Below, piece after piece: positions 34,427-45,000 of a DNA stretch of 64,000 nucleotides. The notes under the pieces were generated by a model. That model was given only the letters and a program-made list of their open reading frames with translations, was not told the origin of the DNA and did no database searches. The stretch is from Nymphaea colorata. Its lineage: Eukaryota; Streptophyta; Magnoliopsida; Nymphaeales; Nymphaeaceae. A program made the position numbers and the translations under genes. The stretch is taken from contig NC_045139.1 of assembly GCF_008831285.2 (NCBI RefSeq), positions 29,119,206 to 29,183,205 on the forward strand, given 5' to 3'. Every line of letters begins with the position of its first letter. The first letter of the stretch is position 1.

Positions 34427-35780
34427 AATTCTATATTTTCTTTTAAAAAATTTCATTGGTGTAAAAAAAATATTTTATACGAAGACTATTTTTAACGACG
34501 CAAGGTGTTTTAGAGGATTTAACATACCTTGCTGAAAGTAGGTTTGATTCTTGTGGGCATTGTGCTTCTATGTTTTAAGGTGAGAAAGCGAAGTACCTAT
34601 GAGTGTACACTGCTGCTATTATTTGGGGATTATGAGGGGCTTTAGGCCTCCTGCATTTCTTTCTCTTACCCCTTAAACATTCTGATAAGTGTATTTCCTT
34701 CTCTTTTTGTCGTTCGATTAGCACTCCATGTTTGTTGGGGATAACAGGTGTCCTAGCTCCTCTTTGACAGTTGCAGAAGAGACTGTATTTCGAGGATTCC
34801 TGATGGTCTCCCTGACTAAAAGGAGAATCTTTGTTATCATCTTTCTGTATGCTTAGCCGGAAAATTATGTCCATGAATTAACATGAAACTGATTAAACAT
34901 TTGGTATATGTTAATTAAATATAATTCGCTTGCATAGACGTATTCTGCGGGTCCTTTTCATGGGCACATTCGCGAAAGAGTACAGATATCATTTGAAGGA
35001 TCAAGAAACGAGTAGAGAAAGAGAGACGGGTATCATTTACATGGTCCCGCTCTCATGCGTACGTCCACATGCGCGAGAGGGAGCTCTGTTATTTTCCCTT
35101 GTAAGGATGGGATACGAGCACTCATCTCAAAAAACGGAGTTAGAGTTATCGCCCAAAAAATCGATACAGTTTCCTCAAAGATAATATTTGAGATAATGAG
35201 AGATGATCTGACCGGTAACTTCTACCAGTCTTTATCTTCACCAATGTTAATATGTAAAGGTCTTTAAGATCTCCTACTCAAACTGCCGTAACAAGTAGAA
35301 GGTGAGAAATTCATCCCCATGATTTAACTTTGAGCCAACGAGGGCACGAACTTGGAAAAAGAAAAAATTTAATGAATTGGATTGTATATAGAGAAGACGA
35401 CATTTTTTATGCACTGCATTGCTTGTGCTACACAGAAAAAACAAGTACCCGTTTTTCCAGTAATGAAGAACAATCGAAGCTAGGTCATGTTTTTGTTCTA
35501 CACAGAACAAGCACGAAGGACTAAAGATCGCACGCATACCCATGGTAGATTTGTCACGGAAAAACAATGAGTGGGTCATTTGTAGAGATTTACATTGAGA
35601 AAATGAAGCGTCAGCGTACTTAGCATATCTGTCCGATTAAAGAAAACACAAAGAAAAAATGAAGAACTCTGAAAAGGAAGAACAAAAGAAGAATGAATTA
35701 GAATGGAATAGATGGCTGAACATTCATACAAATTTACATCCGTGGTGAGTAATGTAATTATATCATTAATATATATATGT
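34427..35780. repeat. Segmental duplication type 1, partial copy next to the retroelements
   Basis: Matches 37890 to about 39282, and its right part also matches about 15375-16310. It holds an exon 7 relic of CPBP and the spacer that elsewhere precedes the unknown gene, but stops before that gene. At about 35780 it passes into type 2 duplication. Its left edge was joined to type 2 DNA before the retrotransposons came in. Confidence 0.85.
34722..34822 (+). pseudogene. CPBP exon 7 relic with intron flank
   Basis: Has the exon 7 acceptor and the sequence for LLGITGVLAP. A small insertion with a stop then breaks the frame before the EETVFRG codons. CPBP intron-like DNA lies on both sides, so this is a genomic copy, not a retrocopy. 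Confidence 0.82.
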
Positions 35781-37889
35781 ATTTGTATTAGAGTGGTCGC
35801 ATGCTCTGGTATTCATTATTCGCACAGGTGTTCGGCTGGTTTTTTCCGCTTTAGGTAATTGCTTCTAATCGGATTGATTTGTATGAATTATTTTGGCAAC
35901 TCGCGAGAAGATAGTTCTTTTTTCCTTAGAATACTCTTTAATGCCGACCTGTCAAGTTTTAAATCTTTGATGAGTATATGGGACTCAGAAAACGCAGAAT
36001 ACAATGGAGCCACAAACGTCAAAATTGAAATCTTTCTTGTATTTGTTGGAGATATTATACTAATAGAGACGATAAGGTATAGACACGCATAATGTTTGAC
36101 TGACTGAATCAAATTAATCTAAATGAGATTAACGGATGGTGTAGAAAATGTTTTAAGAAGGTCGAACAAGCAGTGAACACTATCGTGCAATAAAAAGTGG
36201 CCTAATATTTCTACTAGAAGCTGGTGATGGCCCAGTGGATGGTGAGGACAACGAGAAGCTCATCCCCATGAATAAGCTTTGAACGGACGAGGCCACGAGT
36301 AAAGAGAGAAAAAAGAATTTTCATGTCTAAATGTATACAAAGAAAACAACTCAACTGTCGTGGCGAGGCCATGAATTTAAAAAAGAATATTGCAAGGGAA
36401 TGTACATACTATAAACAAAAGAAGTAATCCATCGTGAACGTCTTCAATCTCCAACAATTATTTCGATATGTGCCGCGAGAGGCAAAAGGATCAAGTTTAG
36501 CTATTCGATAGTGCATAATGGAACTGTAATCAAAACCATGGATTGTTTTGGAGGAAATGCATTCTTTTTCATTTTTCCTTTTGATGCCAAAGATCGGGTC
36601 ATGTTTTGTTCTACACAACGAGAACTAAGGACCCAAAGATCACACGTATACCACGATAGATTTGTCACTGTCATTCGGTGAGTGGATTACAATTTTACAT
36701 TGATAAAATGCACTGCAAGACGCCCAGATTTATGCATGGGTTATCTGTCAGATTAAAGAAAACAACGAGAACAAAGAAGAAGTCTCAACAGAAGAGACAA
36801 AAAAAAGAAAAGGAAAGGGAAGTAGATAACTTGTCAGTTGACATACAAATCCATGGTGAATCGTCTGATGGAGGCATGCAAACACGCAGACAGAGTTAGG
36901 CGGAGGATGAAGCCGGTAAAAGAGAAGGCGGACAAAGGATAATGAATGGAGGAGGCACAAGAGGAGACTGAAGCAGACGGGGACAGAGCAGAGAGCGAAG
37001 GAAGCGTCTCCCAGCCCGACAAAAGTGTGCTTGCACAAACATAAGCTTCTCCTCCTTTCTCTTAACGTCCGGCCACGTCTCGACGCACTCTCGGGGCTAA
37101 AAGGCCGGGCAACTGGACCTCTCCGACGACACCGATGCCGGAGACGGACAACCAAAGAGAGCTGCATCGTCGGAATAGGCCGTCCCAGAAGACGTTCTCC
37201 GTGTGTTTTTCTCTTCAGTGGGATGAAATGGTGTTCTGATAAAGTGGAAGAGGGAGATGGCGGACGGGACGACGGCCCGGAAATGAAGCTCCACGAAGAC
37301 AGATCGCGACTCCGCTTCTTCCTCACAAACCATTGCATGAACAGTCGCAGGTTGCCGTTGAGGACCTGGAGCTCGTCCTGCGGGTTCGCTCCGCGCCCAT
37401 TCGTCGACCCGACGGAGGAAGCCACTGAACTAAGAGAGGTCGAGGAAGAACATGACAACGCTGGCGAGAGACGAAGCCGCCCTTTCCTCATCGCCCTCAA
37501 GGCGGCTACCCGATGCCGCAGCTGCTCGAAAATCTGACGGAGTTCTCGTTTGAGTGACCCGAAGTCGGTTCCGGCATACCGGAGGCGCCGAATCCGGTGA
37601 CGCAGCTCCGATGCCTGCGTCACCCCCACTCGCACTCTCACTTCGCTCTCTTGCATGGCTGATGCAGCCAGAACCCCGTCACTCCGCATATCGGACAGGC
37701 CGCCAACTGTTGGCGATGGGGGCGGCGACTGTAGCGGGGGTGGGAAAGGCAGCGCCTCTCTGACACCCTCCTACCTTCGCGCTCACGTAATTAGAACCAG
37801 AGTTTTGGATTGAAAAATAGTCAATAATAATAATTTAATAATAACAAAAAACAATAAAGATTGACGCAGCTTTGGGGGCAATGACGCCA
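35781..37889. repeat. Segmental duplication type 2, second copy
   Basis: Paralogous to about 20920-23060 minus the retroelement DNA. It starts in the CPBP 3' flank, without the last exon, and carries copy C of the unknown gene. It ends at GCAATGACGCC, the same flank found left of the decayed copia element. Confidence 0.85.
36748..37689 (-). pseudogene. Unrecognised gene, array copy C, frameshifted
   Basis: Closest to copy B. It keeps the coiled-coil-like N-terminal region (ASELRHRIRRLRYAGTDFGS), LRHRVAALRAMRKGRL and DELQVLNGNLRLFMQWF. It leaves the family frame just after FIPLKRKT because of a short insertion in a GT/T-rich spot near 37200. The missing family segment (RRTSSGTAYSDDAALFGCPS) can be read in another frame at about 37140-37200. 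Copies B and C are thus broken at different points, which suggests independent loss. Confidence 0.6.
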
Positions 37890-38239
37890 AATTCTATATT
37901 TTTCTTTTAAAAATTTTCCTTGGTGTCAAAAAAAATATTTTATACGAAGACCATTTTTAACGAGGCAAGGTGTTTTTTTGATGTTTTTTTTGAGGATTTA
38001 ACATACCTTGCTGAAAGTAGGTTTGATTCTTGTGGGCATTGTGCTTCTATGTTTTAAGGTGAGGAAGCGAAGTACCTATGAGTGTACACTGCTGCTATTA
38101 CTTGGGGATTCATAAGCAGCGATGGAGGGGCTTTAGGCCTCCTGCATTTCCTTCTCTTCTTGTAAAATATTAATCTTCTACTCTTACCCCTTAAACATTC
38201 TGATAAGTGTATTTCCTTCTCTTTTTGTCGTTAGATTAG

Positions 38240-38341
38240 CACTCCATGTTTGTTGGGGATAACCGGTGTCGTAGCTCTTCTTTGACAGTTGCAGAAGAGA
38301 GTGTATTTCTAGGATTCCTGATGGTCTCCCTGACTAAAAGG
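38240..38341 (+). pseudogene. CPBP exon 7 relic
   Basis: Nearly the same as 34722-34822, with the same disabling insertion plus further changes. One of these turns the codon of the Arg in the EETVFR motif into a stop. Confidence 0.82.
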
Positions 38342-39810
38342 AGAATCTTTGTTCTCATCTTTCTGTATGCTTAGCCGGAAAATTATGGCCATGAATTAAC
38401 ATGAAACTGATTAAACATTTGGTATATGTTAATTAAATATAATTCGCTTGCATAGACGTATTCTGCGGGTCCTTTTCATGGGCACTTTCGCGAAAGAGTA
38501 CAGATATCAATTGAAGGATCAAGAAACGAGTAGAAAAAGAGAGACGGGTATCATTTACATGGTCCCGCTCTCATGCATACTTCCACATGCGCGAGAGGGA
38601 GCTCTGTTATTTTCCCTTGTAAGGATGGGATACGAGTACTCATCTCAAAAAACGGAGTTAGAGTTATCGCCCAAAAAATAGAGACAGTTTCCTCAAAGAT
38701 AATATTGGAGATATCTGACCGGTGACTTCTACCAGTCTTTATCTTCACCATTGTTAATATGTAAAGGTCTTTAAGATCTCCTACTCAAACTGCCGTAACA
38801 AGTGGAAGGTGAGAAATTCATTCCCATTACTTAACTTTGAGCCAACGAGGGCACGAACTTGGAAAAAGAAAAAATTTAATGAATTGGATTGTAGAAGAGA
38901 AGACGACATTTTTTATGCACTGCATTGCTTGTGCTACACAAAAAAAACAAGTACCCGTTTTTTCAGTAATGAAGAACAATCGAAGCTAGGTCATGTTTTT
39001 GTTCTACACACAACAAGCACGAAGGACTAAAGGTCGCACGCATACCCATGGTAGATTTGTCACGGAAAAACAATGAGTGGGTCATTTGTAGAGATTTACA
39101 TTGAGAAAATGAAGCGTCAGCATACTTAGCATATCTGTCCGATTAAAGAAAACACAAAGAGAAAAGGAAGAACTCTGAAAAGGAAGAACAAAAGAAGAAT
39201 GAATTAGAATGGAATAGATGGCTGAACATTCATACAAATTTACATCCGTGGTGAGTAATGTAATTATATCATTAATATATGTTTCTTTTAACTTCACCCG
39301 AAAAAATGTCGGTAAGATTATCAATCATATGATGCACATACGACAGACGGAGCGTATAAGTGGAAGAAAAGGGTTAGAAAATTAAGAACAGATTTAACGT
39401 GGTTCAACTCACAATATGTGAGTCTACATCCACGATCATAAACACCTCTCTCCCTCTTTTTTATTTCACCAATATTGAATTTCAACAGCGTCTTTGTCGA
39501 GAGAGAGGGATAGAGATTCCTCTTATATATGCTCAGTACATATTTTGGATATGCAAGCATTTACACTTGGCTGATTTTGTGGATCTAGATTGATGTGGTA
39601 ACGCCCTTCCTTTGATCTTCTCCTCCCCTTCCCTCTTCCTCATCTCCTTTTCTCTTTTTTGATGTTTTCTTTTCTTCACTCTTTTTTTTTTCTTTTCTTT
39701 TCTTCCATTTTGATTTTCCTGTTTTTCTTCGCTTTTGACGTTTTGAACTACGGTGACTTCTTTGCCACCAAGTTTTTGATGATTTTCCATTTGGTCGGCC
39801 TAACACAGAG

Positions 39811-40659
39811 TTAGCCGTAGGATGAAGCCGATTGAGCAGAAGAAGAGAAGGCGGGCAGACGATAATGGATGGAGGACGAACAAGTGGAGACTGAAGCAGA
39901 CGGTGACAATGCAGAGATCGAAGGAGGCGACGTCTCCCAACTTGAGAAAAGTGTATCAGAGTAAACACAAGCCTCTCCTCCATTGTCCTCAACGCCCGGA
40001 GACGTCTTGACGCACTCGCGGGGCCAAACTTCCGGGCAACTGGACCCCTTGGTCGACACCGATGCTGGAGACGAACAACCAAAGAGAGCTACATCGTCGG
40101 AATCGGCTGTCTCAGAAGACGTCCTCCTTGTTTTCGTCTTCAATGGGATGTAATCGACTGCTGATGGAGTGGAAGAGGAAGACGACGATGGCACGGAGAT
40201 GAAACTCCGCGAAGAGATCGATCGCGACTCCGCTTCTTCCTCCCCGCTCCGACGCCTCTTCCTCGCCGGATCTCGAAACCATTGCACGAACCGCCGCAGG
40301 TTCCCGTTGAGGACCTGAAGCTCGTCCTGCGCGGTGGCGCGGGGCTCCTTCGTCGACGTGGCGCGGGGCTCCTTCGACGACCTGACGGAGGAAGCCACTG
40401 AAGGAGAGGACGAAGACGAGGAAGAACATGACGAGGCTGGCAAGAGACGAAGCCTCTCTTTCCTCATCGCCCTCAAGGCTGCTACCCGATGGCGCAGGTG
40501 CACGAAAATCTGACCGAGTTCTCGTTTGAGTGATCCGACGTCGCTTCCGGCTTCCTGGAGGCGCCGAATCCGGTGGCCCAGCTCCGTTGCCTGCGCCCAC
40601 TCCACCCTCACTCGCATTTTCTCCTCTCTCTCCTGCATGGAAACTCCGCATCTCCCCAT
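39811..40659 (-). CDS. Unrecognised intronless gene, array copy D (282 aa)
   Basis: Nearly identical to copy A (16920-17744), and open from start to stop. It differs mainly by eight extra residues from a 24-base duplication at about 40348-40371 (KEPRATST). Features are those of copy A: a charged helical N-terminus with LRHRVAALRAMRKERL, a Ser run, DELQVLNGNLRRFVQW, a basic patch and a Ser/Pro-rich tail. An indel of exactly eight codons is consistent with, but does not prove, selection on the frame. The closely shared 5' flank means both copies probably have the same promoter. I cannot assign a function. It lies about 1.4 kb from the DEG8 stop, with both genes on the minus strand. Confidence 0.62.
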   Translation of the reverse strand: MGRCGVSMQEREEKMRVRVEWAQATELGHRIRRLQEAGSDVGSLKRELGQIFVHLRHRVAALRAMRKERLRLLPASSCSSSSSSSPSVASSVRSSKEPRATSTKEPRATAQDELQVLNGNLRRFVQWFRDPARKRRRSGEEEAESRSISSRSFISVPSSSSSSTPSAVDYIPLKTKTRRTSSETADSDDVALFGCSSPASVSTKGSSCPEVWPRECVKTSPGVEDNGGEACVYSDTLFSSWETSPPSISALSPSASVSTCSSSIHYRLPAFSSSAQSASSYG

Positions 40660-42050
40660 CTCGTACTGGCTCCTCAGGCGGCCAGCCGGTGAAGATGGAT
40701 CCTCTGCTTCGACGGCGGCAGCTGCTGTAGCGGTGGAGGGAACGGCAGAGTCTCGGACACCCTCCCAATCTTCGGGAGCACGTAATTAGAGCGCTAGATT
40801 TTGCCCTGAATACTTTCTCAGGAAAAAATCGTTCGGCCAAATGTGAGGGTGCTGCTATATAAAGACGGAAGAACAATATACCATAATAATAATAGTTATA
40901 GGAATTCATCCGTCTTGGGCTTTCTTCATGTTTATCCTGATGAAAATGAGAAATATCTTTTACCCATCCAATGAGAATTCATAAAAGATAATATCAAAAT
41001 TCGTTGGTACAGCTTTTTAGTGTCTATCTTTATCTTTATTAGTTCATCTCCTAAAATTCAGAATCTTGCCTTTATAGAGAGAGAGAGACTGGGGAAAAGA
41101 AAGTGACAAGATGAAAGATTGTATGATTTTGTGTTTTTTATACTCCTATTATATATCCGATTCTCATTCAGATTTTGCGGAATACATTGTGACATGGTAA
41201 ATGTTATATTCATCCCAACCCAATCGATAACTTTCACATATAAACATATTTTTTTGAGATAATAGCTGGCCAGTTTCAACCTGCCCGATACTTGGCCGAT
41301 TTAGATGGAAACCGTTTAAATACTGGATTTTTTGTAATCTTTCTAGGTCTGTAATCTACAATGAATCATTGGTTTTTTGTTATTTTATTCTCGGTAATAA
41401 ATCTGCATTCTTGAGACCCTAGAAAATAATATAAATATGTATTATTTAGACATCATAACTCATTCCGTTTTCACAAGGAAAAACGAAAAACAAACAAACC
41501 AAACTACTTTTTATTTTCTTTGTACAGTTTCTTAATTTTCAGAAAAACCGACGGATTAAATGTGCGGATTTTTCTAAACTTTTCAAAAAATTTGGAAAAA
41601 CCATTCAACTTTTGAAAGTATTACCAGAAAAACGTGTAAGTTTGCATTTTGTCATTTATTTGCCTAAATTACACGTCGAACAAGCAGTTACACGAAGAAA
41701 TCTAAACTTAAGCATGCTTTTGTAAAAAAAAAAAAAAAAAAAAAACTTTTTTTTCCTTTTTTTTTTAGTTAGCAATATGAAGTGGAACTGTCACTTGGCA
41801 GATTATTCCAAAAGACGCTATATGCCAAGTTTGTAGGGTCGTTCATCAAAATTGGGAAATTGATTTTGGTAGATGCTAATCATGCAGAAAACGATGATTT
41901 AAGCGTCGCATCACTATCTGCACGAGATTCTCTTTATTTTACAATTCCAGAAATTGAGAAATCAAAGTCTGGGCATACACAATCATCTGCACGGTTTCAA
42001 CCAATGACACAGAACATGAGAAATCAAAATTCGGCCTGAGCTGGGCCAAA

Positions 42051-45000
42051 TCAAGACGCCTGCTCCAATATTATGGGCAACTCTAGCCTTTCATCACCTC
42101 TTTGTATCTTCAATAGCACCCTATCCCCAACACTATAATCATCATCAAGAACCTTGGATAACTCTGCTTTATTTTTAACCTGTAAACGTGCCAATAAGAT
42201 CTTAATCTTGTTGCTTTGTCTCTCTGTAGGGGTGTGTGTGTGTGCGAAGAGAGAGAGAGAGAGAGAGCATACAGGGTGGTTGTCAACGCCCACGATAATG
42301 TCTCCGAGGATTAAGTTACCGGCAAATCCTCTCCTGGTAGGTAAGAGTCCAGCTTTTGCTGCAAGACTGTTTGCAGGGACCTAAAGAATTCCAAATAATT
42401 AGTTCATGTGATATAGATTGTTAATTCACGATGAACTTCCAGTCAGTTTGAACATAACCGGCATGACAGGGAACCTGATTCAGGTTCCCAAGTTCATGTC
42501 ACTCCCAACTCAGATTTGAGTCGAGCTAGCTAGAACAGGCTGCAGTTTGAGACAAGTTATCGTGACTTGACACTGCCAATGACAGACTGAAATAACATGC
42601 GAAAACCTACCTGCAAAACAAGGGCCCCATTTCGAACATTCAACTGATTTGCAACTGGGTCTGGTGCTAACTCCAAATTCAAACCTGCCCGAATGGCCTG
42701 TTTTAGTGAATACTTTCAGAATGTGAGGTTTTGCTATTACAGACCAAGAAAACAAACTTAATAAGCAAATTAGCTTGTTAAGTAAGTGCCCAAGTAGGAA
42801 GGATGACAAAAAAAGTGCAGCACTTTGTCAAAATAACTTGCCTTGCCAAACTGGATTAGCTGCGGAACAACTTTAAGCACTGTTGAAGATGGTATAGCGA
42901 AGCCTACGCCAGCTGAAGTACCTGTAGTACATAGATGGGTCTTGTGAAAAGAAACGACCAATAAGCACACAGATTTGCATAGTTGCAAAGGAAAAAATAC
43001 ACATGGATGTGTAGGCTTGTACATCCATGGATCATGGTGAGGAAAAGGGACATCTAACGAACTCCATGTTTCCTGTATTCATGGAATGCTTCCATATATT
43101 TTTAGTCAAACAATGTGTGTGACTACGTGTCCTTTAATTATGTGGCATTCTATTATTTCTGAAATATGTTTCATTTCAACACTAAGTTTTTAAGTATGTT
43201 TCACTACCAAGTCTTACTTCATTAACCTCTTTTTTTTTTTACAAAATAAAAACATCCCTAAATAAATCTCTATGACATGTTTTTTTTGTAAATGGTGTAC
43301 AATGAAATTGCGCAAGAATAGAAAAAATATCAAACTTGAAGTTAGGCCCTAAGGAGGTGTCCAACAACACCAGTGACATCAAGAGAAACATATCATCCTG
43401 TGACCAGACAACTCAAACAACCATCATCAAGCAATTGCTTACCAGTCTGTGTAAATATGGCTGTGTTGATTCCAATCATATTTCCCTTTGAATCCAGTAA
43501 AGGACCACCACTGCCAAGTGCATTACATCTTTACCAAGTTAAATAGAAGTATAGACAAATGAACTGTGTAGCCCTCTCATTACCCTTCCTTTCTTGATAA
43601 GAATAATCAATGATAAAAAATAATTGGCACGCTCCATTGATTCTCTAAAATAGGAGGCAAATTGCATGCAATATAACATTAAGCCTTTAACGGAGTTCAT
43701 TAAATCTTATTTTATGGTATTCTAGGTCCTAAGTATTCTAGGTTTACTTTTTATATAGAAACATTTTCCCCCTTCCACATGAACTCCCCTTAACATCAAC
43801 TGTAGACTGATATTTGCGAAAATGCTGTACCTGTTTCCTGGATTAATGGCTGCATCAGTCTGAATTCCACCACTTATTGTCACCCCAGCCTGGCTAAAAA
43901 TTTCTCGACTTAAACCGCTAATAACACCAACTGTCAAAGTGTGGTCAAAACCAAATGGGTTTCCAATTGCTAAGCATCTCTGTCCAACTTTCAGAACAGA
44001 CGAGGTGCCAACATTGATCGGTCTCAATATATCCATTGGGGCCTCCACCTAGCTCCATTGTTGGGAAAAAAGAGGTTAAGAAGAGAATTAGTCAAGATAA
44101 AATGGATGACTACTTACGGAGAAATATCAACAATTCATGTGCATGGATCAGTAGACCATAAAAGTTCAGTTGACATATAGCTTCCTCAAGTGCTGATTAA
44201 ACTACCTTACACTTTTTACAGCTATAATTACATTACACACATCTCTCATGGATATGAAATTGAAAAAACACAGGAAAAGGAATCCAAGGATCCAACTTTG
44301 GCTGGTAAAAGAAAATGGTCCCCATGCCAAAATGGTTATGGAGCTCCCATCCAAATATACATAACCGCGTACTCTGTTGTTGCTAGACATTGAAGTACTA
44401 TAACAGAACCAGACCCTCAGCACCGACAAGGATCCTAAAAAGAAAATCAAAGGATAATGTTGTTTTCCTCCAAGAATATAAAAGCTTTCCCCCACGCTTC
44501 AAAAATAAATCAAACTGGACAGAACAATGATGAGGGACTTTATCTGCCAAACTTGCCATGTCTACATAAAAATCTCCCCAAGATAAGCTATAAAAGAAAA
44601 AACCTGCTATATATGTGAATGAGACTAGCACCAAATACTACAAACGTGTTTAATCAGTATAAAGATATCCATACCAAACCTCAGCTAGACATAGGATCCC
44701 ATACGGCATTCAATTTTTCCCAGGTGAACCGATCATGCATGAAAAACAGGCTGTAACCATAAAAGGATAAAGAAACATGGTTAAACGCCTACCTTCAAGA
44801 CAGCAAGATCCTTTAAACGATCTGCCCCAACTAACTTTCCCTCAAAACTCTTCTGAAGCCTTTGGGAGAACAGGTATAGCAAAACTGGATGTCAAGTTTC
44901 AAAAATAGAATCTAGAAATTAATGAATAGATACTAATCAATGTGAGCCAGGAGATGGAGCTTCACCCTTCAGACACAAGGATGTTAACACGCGCAACTAC

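Larger units (their letters stand above)
37890..43068. repeat. Segmental duplication type 1, copy containing the parental DEG8 3' end
   Basis: Joined on the left to type 2 DNA at 37889. It matches 34427-35780 in its left part and 15375-20165 from about 38305 to 43068. Because it continues into the rest of DEG8, its DEG8 end is the original. Confidence 0.88.

Noticed and set aside
37025-37537. 170-codon plus-strand frame opposite copy C
   Set aside because: Antisense shadow of a GC-rich coding region; Arg-rich and without family features.
40112-40909. 265-codon minus-strand frame overlapping copy D
   Set aside because: Shadow frame of copy D with Arg/Ser-rich composition. The matching frame in copy A is shorter and differs at its start, and copies B and C conserve the other frame.
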